Source: CAYQQU01 sp964419545 (lineage in GTDB: Bacteria > Bacteroidota > Bacteroidia > Chitinophagales > Saprospiraceae). From it: a stretch of 43,128 nucleotides of DNA. A program made the translations under genes and the position numbers. Positions 27,401 through 33,397 of the stretch are shown here, piece after piece. The stretch is from assembly GCA_964419545.1 (NCBI GenBank), contig CAYQQU010000051.1, forward strand, positions 1 through 43,128, written 5' to 3'. The notes below the pieces were generated by a model, which saw only the letters and a program-made list of their open reading frames with translations, did not search any database and was not told the origin of the DNA. The first letter of the stretch is position 1. Each line of letters begins with the position of its first letter.

Positions 27401-29883
27401 CTGAACCTGCGACCTGCGACCAGCCGAACGGCACCGCCCTGATCCAACTGGGGGAAACGACCGGTGATTTTTCTATCGACTGGAGCAATGGCGAAGTCGG
27501 AGTTACCCAAATCACCAACCTCACACCGGGAAATTATTCCGTCACGGTAACGGACCATCTGTGTTCAGAAAACGCTACGATTGCAGTTACGGCCGAAACA
27601 GCGCCTAGCGTCACCCTGGATGCCCCCACTACGGCTTGCGCCGGCACAGCGCTCACTTTGACAGCCGAAGCACAAAATTGCAGCGGATGCAATTATTCCT
27701 GGAGTACCGGAGATACTGGTAATCCTCTCACTGTAACTGAAACGCTGGCCGGCACGTTTACTTACAGCGTGACGATTACCGATGCCAGCGGCTGCGTCGC
27801 AGAGGATAGTGATTCATTTACCCTTATCGATTTGCAGGAGCCCTTCCTCCCTGAAGCGATTGATGCTTGCGCCAATACTTCGATTCCGTTGAACGCTGGA
27901 AACCCAGACGCCGCCTACCAATGGTCCACCGGTAGCACCGCTCAGGCCATCAACATCACGACCTCGGGATCTTATAGTGTTACCGTTACTGCCGGCAACT
28001 GCACCATACAGGATGAAGTCAATATAACTATATTCCCTCCTAACCTCACCAACCTGAACGAGGCGATCTGCCAGGGGCAGAGCTATGATTTCGGAGGTGA
28101 AGAAATTGAAGAAACAGGGGAATACCAAATTGTCTACACCGGCGCCAACAACTGTGACAGCATCGTCAATCTATTGTTAACCGTTGACGCCCCCCTCACC
28201 GGCATGTTCACAGATACAGTGTGTACCGGCGAACTGTACAATTGGAACGGAACCACCTATACCGATCCAGGCACCTTCATGCAAAATTTAGTGACGGAAG
28301 AGAACTGCGATAGCATGGTTACTTTGACGCTGTTTCATCTTCCAGCCCCGGATATCTTAGATGATCCGCCCACCCTCTATAACAGTTGCGAAGGGGAATC
28401 ATTGCCCATTATCAGTTTGCAGCCTACCCCCGGTGCGATAATTGACTGGTACGGATCTGCTTTGGGGAACGATACGATCATAGTGGGCAGCAACACCTTG
28501 ACCCCTACTTCTCCCGGCGTTTTCTTTGCCGAAGCCAGGAACCTGATTTCCGGCTGCCGAAGCTTAAGCCGCCTAATGATTGAAGTGGTTGTTAATCCCG
28601 ACGAAGAGACTTACCTCCAGGAACAGACTTGTCGGATAGCAGATGCGGGAACCACAATCGACACCGCGGTAACAGTTAATGGTTGTACCAATCTGATATT
28701 TACTGAACGGACCTTCGTACCGGCCTATGATACCACGTTCGTGGATAGTCTAAGCTGTATGCACAGTGAAATAGGCGTGGTTTCGCAACTTTTTACATCG
28801 ACGGACAACTGTGACAGTATCGTCGTTCGAGAGACCCGGTTCGACGCATCCAGGATCGGGCTGTTACCCGACAGGACAACTTGTGATCCGGAATTAGTAA
28901 GAATTGATACCACTTTCCTGTCCGGAGCCGGGCAGGACGGTTGTGACAGCCTGCAGATCCAACGCTGGATGCTCGAAATACCTCCCCAGAATAATATTGC
29001 CGTAACCATTTGTGAAGGGGAAGATTATCTTTTCGGTGATACTTTGATAAGTGAAAGCGGTATTTATCAGGATACCCTTTTCAATAGCGAAGGCTGCGAT
29101 AGTATTGTTTCCTTAGCCTTATCTGTGGCTTCTCTGACGTTATCTACCGTCAGAGAAGTAAAATGTCAAGGAGATACGTATCTATTCGGCGACAGCCTGA
29201 TCACGGATGCCGGGGAGTACCTATTTGTATTGGAAAATCAGGCCGGTTGTGACAGTACCGTATTATTGATTTTGGAATACGCCGAGGCGCCGACCTTTCT
29301 TCCTGTCGACGATACCCTTAGCATTATCCCCGGTAGCGCTATCACGAGCGTCAACGTTGCGGCAAACGATCAAATCCCTGCCGGCGCCAACTGGTGGATA
29401 CAGCCCGGCAAGCCACCTGAACACGGCACCGTTTCATTCCTGACCGAGGTCTTCCTGGGTTATACGCTCTTTGATCCCGACTTTTTCGGAACGGATTCCC
29501 TGACTTACCTCCTGTGTAGCGAGTTCTGCCAAGATACTTCTTGTATCGAAGCTACCGTCCGCGTCTCCAACCTGCGCGATTGTTCGGAAGAAATAGAAGA
29601 CAACCTACCCACCGGTTTCACTCCTGACGGTGACGGGATCAACGACCACCTTGACCCAATCGGTGGGTTGGTGGAATTGGGTTGCATACAGCATCCGAAG
29701 AACGCTACCCTGACAATCATCAACCGGTGGAACGAAATCATTTACGAAGCCCGTGAATACCGCCCATGGGATGGCCGCTTTCGCACCGGTGAACGTGTCT
29801 CACAAGGTGTCTATTTCTACATTCTAACTTTTGAGGAACAAAATGAATACGTTTTTCGAAAGGCGGTCAATGTATTGTGGTGA
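24457..29883 (+). CDS. Giant adhesin-like protein: YCF48-like propeller, SprB/PKD repeats, gliding-motility sorting domain
   Basis: 1808 aa with signal peptide about 1-23. Residues 25-300 contain YCF48/BNR-like beta-propeller repeats (GDDGESWVQQD, FTEDGGTNWRQQ, RTTDGINWATI, SEDAGITWTEI). An Ig-like domain (about 307-385) and a PKD domain (about 386-468, DYTWDFDGG) follow. A repeat of about 220 aa begins at about 471, 696 and 917, with a partial fourth at 1135. Each pairs a CNGESIxLDAG unit, a CDQPNG...SVTV SprB-like unit and a NCxGCxYxWSNG unit. Four shorter units carry C-x-G-x-x-Y...CDSIV (about 1200-1600). The C-terminus (about 1715-1808: GFTPDGDGINDHLDP, INRWNEIIYE, WDGRF, GVYFYIL) is the gliding-motility-associated CHU_C-type sorting domain, so export by T9SS is expected. 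It probably forms one transcript with the upstream gene. Likely surface adhesion or matrix binding. Confidence 0.85.
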   Translation: MMKFYIRITFLFLVSSITVRLAGQCVQRIDLDTDIDLRTLFFQQPGRGYVAGDGGFLQFTGDDGESWVQQDLRTNQSINELFFTDDTIGWAVGNLGTIRFTEDGGTNWRQQYSPQRIDLHSVSFSETGVGVIAGACGTILRTTDGINWATIPPVSPNDLFKVHFIDETTVLAVGAGGLVLRSENAGISWGVVNSGTNNDLFGLSNFGASVWASGQGGGHLSEDAGITWTEILLSNDYFDVAAMGSQKVLWVGEGGRILETLAGGTSFTDLSIPAVAEDLLAIMLPDSTTGYAVGEGGTLVRIFFRDAMAQSGSPVCVNDTIALIGTFNGLVDSIRWSGPEGFSSTAPNPVLPSATAGMAGIYTYEVNQGECIFSDTTLVEVFANPNASFQINPTTLCVDDQLVVTYSGNAGPDADYTWDFDGGEALFDTNSGSLIISWPEVGHYTIHLLVIAENGCQAQSSATVEVNGTQIEIGNEIAICDGESISLDAGNDASSYLWSTGATSPTISIDTPGDYGVTVTSADGCLAEDQVSVYAIDLIESLTGTAATCDQPNGLAQLELGDTSGNVAIAWSDGSSGLTQIDNLAPGTYTVTVTDEQCTQSASVSVPAIPGPSVNIIPFGTTCAGVPFTLQAEVQNCQGCNFTWSNGDSGNSLVVMEEMAGFYQYNVTVNDANGCFAQAYISVEISDAQVDLEDNAALCNGESIILDAGPGAATYSWSTGASTQTITVDTPGNYSVVITTPEGCTAQDQASIPSVDLIATINASPATCGQPNGGVLLQLGEITGDYTINWSNGVSGADQITSLAPGNYSVTVSDEWCTQTATTTVNAVMAPGVAIVPPSVTCAGDPFVLQAEVQNCAGCHYEWSNGSTDDTVTVTETIAGTYSYAVTITDANGCPASAPLLVDITDAVVVLPEDLALCNGASIPLDAGPNADDYSWSTGADTQMITVSNAGTYGVTITTAAGCTAQGQVSISEVALIQALTTEPATCDQPNGTALIQLGETTGDFSIDWSNGEVGVTQITNLTPGNYSVTVTDHLCSENATIAVTAETAPSVTLDAPTTACAGTALTLTAEAQNCSGCNYSWSTGDTGNPLTVTETLAGTFTYSVTITDASGCVAEDSDSFTLIDLQEPFLPEAIDACANTSIPLNAGNPDAAYQWSTGSTAQAINITTSGSYSVTVTAGNCTIQDEVNITIFPPNLTNLNEAICQGQSYDFGGEEIEETGEYQIVYTGANNCDSIVNLLLTVDAPLTGMFTDTVCTGELYNWNGTTYTDPGTFMQNLVTEENCDSMVTLTLFHLPAPDILDDPPTLYNSCEGESLPIISLQPTPGAIIDWYGSALGNDTIIVGSNTLTPTSPGVFFAEARNLISGCRSLSRLMIEVVVNPDEETYLQEQTCRIADAGTTIDTAVTVNGCTNLIFTERTFVPAYDTTFVDSLSCMHSEIGVVSQLFTSTDNCDSIVVRETRFDASRIGLLPDRTTCDPELVRIDTTFLSGAGQDGCDSLQIQRWMLEIPPQNNIAVTICEGEDYLFGDTLISESGIYQDTLFNSEGCDSIVSLALSVASLTLSTVREVKCQGDTYLFGDSLITDAGEYLFVLENQAGCDSTVLLILEYAEAPTFLPVDDTLSIIPGSAITSVNVAANDQIPAGANWWIQPGKPPEHGTVSFLTEVFLGYTLFDPDFFGTDSLTYLLCSEFCQDTSCIEATVRVSNLRDCSEEIEDNLPTGFTPDGDGINDHLDPIGGLVELGCIQHPKNATLTIINRWNEIIYEAREYRPWDGRFRTGERVSQGVYFYILTFEEQNEYVFRKAVNVLW
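25870..28030 (+). repeat. Tandem ~660 bp coding repeats within the adhesin gene
   Basis: Three full units (starting near 25870, 26545 and 27208) and a partial fourth (near 27860) encode the same order of extracellular modules. Protein similarity is clear but DNA identity is moderate, so the duplication is not recent. Confidence 0.7.
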
Positions 29884-30144
29884 AGAATGATGCAGTTACT
29901 TTGCAGGGAAGGGTCAGGTGGTGAAACCGGAAATGGGGAGTGGCAATTCCCAGCTACCCCGATTCGTCGGGCGCATTCTCGTCCGCCGATTAGTCGTATA
30001 CCGCCAGGGCAACTAAGGCTAATGCCGAAGGGTTGAAGTACTTGGTAGAACTGGCTGAACTGAGAAATGTTTTTTTATATCAAATAATTATGATCTGATA
30101 AACATTGATATTTAGCCAAAAGGAACGTATTTTCGCCCCCACAT
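29884..30144. other. 261 bp intergenic region before tRNA-Gly(TCC)
   Basis: No gene is supported. It contains small GC-rich symmetric stretches (around 29958-29975) and a CTAAGGCTA string near 30013 also seen at 20767 inside the MITE-like element, but no full copy of that element. Confidence 0.35.
30105..30135 (+). promoter_or_regulatory. Likely promoter of tRNA-Gly(TCC)
   Basis: TTGA at 30105-30108 and TATTTTCG at 30128-30135 are spaced by 19 bases, as in Bacteroidota -33/-7 promoters. The tRNA begins 10 bases downstream. Confidence 0.45.
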
Positions 30145-30217
30145 GCGGCAATAGCTCAACTGGTAGAGCATCAGCTTTCCAAGCTGAGGGTCGTTGGTTC
30201 GAATCCAGCTTGCCGCT
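30145..30217 (+). tRNA. tRNA-Gly (anticodon TCC)
   Basis: 73 nt cloverleaf with acceptor GCGGCAA/TTGCCGC and discriminator T, D-arm AGCTCAACTGGTAGAGC, anticodon stem TCAGC/GCTGA with loop TTTCCAA (TCC at 30178-30180), and T-loop GGTTCGAATCC. CCA is not encoded. It differs from the CCC gene at 20543 only at a handful of positions. Confidence 0.95.
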
Positions 30218-30221
30218 CTTC

Positions 30222-30308
30222 CTCCGGGCGCAGCTTAACCCGGATTACTCATGGACTAATCTATTGCGAAGGCCCCATGAATAATCCGGCCCACCGCTGC
30301 GCCCGGAA
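30222..30308. repeat. 87 bp composite palindrome joining both short repeat families
   Basis: Outer arms CTCCGGGCGCAGC (30222-30234) and GCTGCGCCCGGAA enclose inner arms CCGGATTACTCATGG (30240-30254) and CCATGAATAATCCGG (30275-30289). The outer pair belongs to the 31 bp hairpin family and the inner pair to the family at 37028 and 41726. It begins 4 bases after tRNA-Gly(TCC), so it could also end that transcript. Confidence 0.8.
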
Positions 30309-30388
30309 TTCGCTTCAAACCTGCGCCGAATCCGATGAAAACGGGCTGCTTTCGTGTCGATTCACCTCCTTTATTTATATTACTATCG

Positions 30389-31438
30389 ATGAAAATACCC
30401 TCCCTGCTCCTACTCGCCTGCCTCCTGCTGCCGGCTTGCAACGCTCCTTCTCCTTCTGCTTCGCCGTCGCAAGACGGCCCCGAGGGCATGGTCTACATCC
30501 CCGCCGGCGAGTTCCGGATGGGCGGTAAAAGCGGGCAGGCGGATCCCGACGAACTGCCGCGCCGTAAGGTGAGCGTCTCCGCTTTCTGGATGGATGAACA
30601 CGAAGTGACCAACCGGCAATTCGCCCGATTCGTCGAGGAAACGAGCTACGTCACGGTGGCCGAACGGGCCGTCGACTGGGAAGCTATGGCTCAACAGCTG
30701 CCGCCGGGCACCCCTAAACCCGATGAATCGCTGCTGCAACCGGGCTCGCTCGTTTTTCAGCCGACTTCCGGCCCGGTCAACCTGCAAAACTACTCGCAAT
30801 GGTGGGCGTGGACGACGGGCGCCGACTGGCGGCATCCCGAAGGTCCGGGCAGTACGATCGACGATCGCATGGACCACCCCGTGGTGCACATCGCCTGGGA
30901 AGACGCCCAGGCCTACGCCCAATGGGCGGGAAAGCGACTGCCGACGGAAGCCGAATGGGAATGGGCGGCTATGGGCGGACTGGAAGATCCGATATACCCC
31001 TGGGGCAACCAACCGGCCGCAGAAGCTTACCGGCAAGCCAACTTTTACCAGGGCCTCTTTCCCTACAAAAATACCGCCAAAGACGGGTACCGGGCCACCG
31101 CGCCCGTAAAGTCGTTCCCCGCCAACGGCTACGGCCTCTACGATATGGCCGGGAACGTCTGGGAATGGTGCGCCGACAAATACCACTACGAAGCTTACCA
31201 GCTGACCCGATCGGAAAAGATAGTCACCGACCCCGCGGGCCCGGACGAAACTTACGATCCTCAGGAACCGTTCATGTCCAAACGCAGCATGCGGGGCGGG
31301 TCTTTCCTCTGCGACGAAAGCTATTGTACGGGCTATCGCGTCGCCCGCCGTATGAAGTCCAGCGAAGATTCCAGTTTTAACCATACCGGTTTTCGCTGTG
31401 TACAGGACATTGGGCGTGAAATCAATCCAGCGAATTGA
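30389..31438 (+). CDS. Lipoprotein formylglycine-generating enzyme (FGE/SUMF1) homologue with both active-site cysteines
   Basis: 349 aa from ATG 30389. A lipoprotein signal (LLLACLLLPAC, Cys at 17) predicts membrane anchoring after export. The FGE-sulfatase domain spans about 30-345: MVYIPAGEFRMGG, DEHEVTNRQFARFV, HPVVHIAWEDAQAYAQW, KRLPTEAEWEWAA, NGYGLYDMAGNVWEWCAD and MRGGSFLCDESYCTGYRVA. C308 and C313 have the same spacing and context as C336/C341 of human FGE, the copper-binding pair that oxidises a sulfatase cysteine to formylglycine. The TGFRC end motif is also present. This one may be a true sulfatase activator, unlike the double-domain protein at 21086. No sulfatase is nearby, so targets must be elsewhere. 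An upstream GTG/ATG extension was rejected because it places the lipobox internally. It overlaps the convergent cytochrome gene by 17 bases. Confidence 0.88.
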   Translation: MKIPSLLLLACLLLPACNAPSPSASPSQDGPEGMVYIPAGEFRMGGKSGQADPDELPRRKVSVSAFWMDEHEVTNRQFARFVEETSYVTVAERAVDWEAMAQQLPPGTPKPDESLLQPGSLVFQPTSGPVNLQNYSQWWAWTTGADWRHPEGPGSTIDDRMDHPVVHIAWEDAQAYAQWAGKRLPTEAEWEWAAMGGLEDPIYPWGNQPAAEAYRQANFYQGLFPYKNTAKDGYRATAPVKSFPANGYGLYDMAGNVWEWCADKYHYEAYQLTRSEKIVTDPAGPDETYDPQEPFMSKRSMRGGSFLCDESYCTGYRVARRMKSSEDSSFNHTGFRCVQDIGREINPAN

Positions 31439-33392
31439 TCCACTGCGCGATCTTCACCGCTTCGGCCCGCGGCACCTGCGGCATGGGCGCCATCGGCGTG
31501 TATCCGGGCCAGTTATCCGGTTCGGGATTGTAGATCAGCTCCACGATGCGCTCCACGCTGTAGTTGCGCCTGGCGACTTCGCGGTAAGCCGGCCCCACCT
31601 GCTTTTGGTCGGGGCGATGGCAGGCGATACAGGTATTTTTCACCAATAAAGGTTCGATCTCGGCATAAGTAGGTGCTTTGCTCACCGTCTTCGGTTTGGG
31701 CTGCGGCTGCGGCGGTCGGGAGCGCTTTGCTGCCCGCTTTTTCTTCGTTTCGGCGAGCGCCCGCCGCCTGGCCTCCTGTTCAGCCCGGTAAGCGGAAGCG
31801 CTGAAGCGGCTCCAGGCGTCGTCGGCCAGTTTTTCGCCTTCCGGAATGTGGTGGAGGGTGTAATAGGCGGCCGGGTGCAGTAGCGCCAGGCTCGTATCGC
31901 GGGCGGCGCGAATGCCGTCCAGGCGCAGCTCATGGATGAAGTGCGGCCGCAGGTTGGCCACCTGTAAGCGCACCTTGCGACCGTCTTCCGAAACGATCAG
32001 CCCCTCGATCTGCAGGGTGTCTTCCAGGATGGTCGGGCTGCCGTATACCGGATGGTATTTATAGGTAAAGGAACGCCCTGTGTAGCGATCCAGATCCCGG
32101 GCGTGCTCCCGGTCGACCGGCAGCGTAAACTCGATCTCGAAGCCGTCGGGACGGACCTTTACGGTCTTCATCTCGAAGGGGGTGCGCCCCGTCCAGGCCA
32201 GGCGCTCGAGGCCGGAATGCTCCGTTCCCGCCGATCCCCAGCCGCGGTTGGTTTCTCCGACGTAGAGAGCGCCGTCATGGCCCCAGGTCATGCGCAGGAC
32301 GCCCGACTGGAAGCCGTCGTAAAAATCGAAGGCGACACCCTGGTATTCGCCTTTGACCTTTTCCAGGTCGACCCGCATGATCTTGCTCTGCCCCTGGTCG
32401 CCGACGAACAGCTGTCCGCCGAACGGACCGAAAGCGCCCCCGGTGCTGTCGACCACGATCTCAGAGGTGGAGATGCCCAGGATGCCGTGGGGCAGCCACA
32501 CGGCGGGCAGCTGCAGGGCGGGAAAATCTTTTTTCACTTCGACCAGCAGATCCGGATCCGCTTCATCGGGGATATTGTCGGGTTTGACGTAGCGGCCGTC
32601 CTTTTTCACCTGCCGGCGATCCACGCGGGCGAAGAATGCTTCGGCGGTGAGGTCGACCGGCGAGTCCGGCTCCGCGGCCCAGCGCAGTCCGGCAGGATGG
32701 CCGGTGAAGCTGCCTTTTTTGACGTGCCAGATCCCTCCGGAGCCGACCCAGTCGCCCTGGTTTTCGGTGTAGAAAAATTCCCCGTCGATCATTCCCAGGC
32801 CGCAGGGCGAGCGCATGCCCGTCGCCCAGGGCGCCATGCGGCCGTCCTCGTAGATGCGCATCGTCCAGCCGCGCCAGGGGGCGCGGCTTTCCCCGCGCCA
32901 CCACTCTTCGTCGCCGAAAGCGACGTTGGCGGTGACGACCATGCTGCCGTCCGGGAAAAATTTGGGCCCGAAGGAATACTCGTGGTAGTGCCCCGACAAG
33001 GGCCAGTCGTAGATCGTCTCGTAGCGGTCGGCCCGGTCGTCGCCGTCCGTATCGACCAACCGGGTCAGCTCGCCCCGCTGCGCCGCATACAACACGCCGT
33101 TGCGGTAAGCCAGCCCCAGCGGCTCGTGTAAGCCGGAGGCGAACAACGTAAACCGCGGATCGCGCCCGCCGTACATCGCCGGGTTTTCGACCACCCAAAC
33201 TTCCCCTCGCCGGGTGCAGAGGGCGATCCGGCCGTCGGGCAGGGTGGTCAGCCCCCCCACTTCCAGCAGTACGCCCTCCGGTATGGGCAGTGGTATGCGG
33301 TCGTAATAAGGGTTTTCTTTACGGAACGAACTTTGCGATTGCGCCTGAACGCAGCCGAAGAAGAGGATGGCGATTAAGAGCAGTTGCTTCAT
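31422..33392 (-). CDS. Secreted beta-propeller protein with C-terminal c-type cytochrome domain
   Basis: 656 aa with signal peptide (MKQLLLIAILFFGCVQAQSQ, cut near 20). Residues about 30-420 form a sorbosone/glucose-dehydrogenase-like propeller (GLTTLPDGRIALCTRRGEVW, LHEPLGLAYRNGVLYAAQRG, GMRSPCGLGM, TWGHDGALYVGETNRGW). A Lys/Arg/Pro-rich linker (about 545-575) leads to a class I cytochrome c domain with CIACH (about 586-590) and an MAPMP methionine for heme ligation. PQQ- or sorbosone-dehydrogenase-like proteins fused to cytochrome c oxidise sugars or alcohols in the periplasm; the substrate here is unknown. It starts 5 bases after the DUF1080-like gene ends, so the two are surely co-transcribed. 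Gene pairs like this are common in planctomycetes and Bacteroidota. Confidence 0.85.
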   Translation of the reverse strand: MKQLLLIAILFFGCVQAQSQSSFRKENPYYDRIPLPIPEGVLLEVGGLTTLPDGRIALCTRRGEVWVVENPAMYGGRDPRFTLFASGLHEPLGLAYRNGVLYAAQRGELTRLVDTDGDDRADRYETIYDWPLSGHYHEYSFGPKFFPDGSMVVTANVAFGDEEWWRGESRAPWRGWTMRIYEDGRMAPWATGMRSPCGLGMIDGEFFYTENQGDWVGSGGIWHVKKGSFTGHPAGLRWAAEPDSPVDLTAEAFFARVDRRQVKKDGRYVKPDNIPDEADPDLLVEVKKDFPALQLPAVWLPHGILGISTSEIVVDSTGGAFGPFGGQLFVGDQGQSKIMRVDLEKVKGEYQGVAFDFYDGFQSGVLRMTWGHDGALYVGETNRGWGSAGTEHSGLERLAWTGRTPFEMKTVKVRPDGFEIEFTLPVDREHARDLDRYTGRSFTYKYHPVYGSPTILEDTLQIEGLIVSEDGRKVRLQVANLRPHFIHELRLDGIRAARDTSLALLHPAAYYTLHHIPEGEKLADDAWSRFSASAYRAEQEARRRALAETKKKRAAKRSRPPQPQPKPKTVSKAPTYAEIEPLLVKNTCIACHRPDQKQVGPAYREVARRNYSVERIVELIYNPEPDNWPGYTPMAPMPQVPRAEAVKIAQWINSLD

Positions 33393-33397
33393 TCTGC

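Noticed and set aside
22390..28030. Regular repeats considered as a CRISPR array
   Set aside because: The repeats are long (about 250 and 660 bp), coding and diverged; no short identical repeats with unique spacers exist anywhere in the window.
20543..30217. tRNA-Gly genes as attL/attR of an integrase-type island
   Set aside because: No integrase or tRNA 3' fragment is present and both tRNAs are complete with different anticodons; recombination or a simple gene array remains possible.
31422..31438. 17-base overlap of the convergent FGE and cytochrome genes as a sign of a wrong call
   Set aside because: Both C-termini carry expected family features (TGFRCVQD and the heme domain ending AQWINSLD), so both ends are real and the overlap is genuine.
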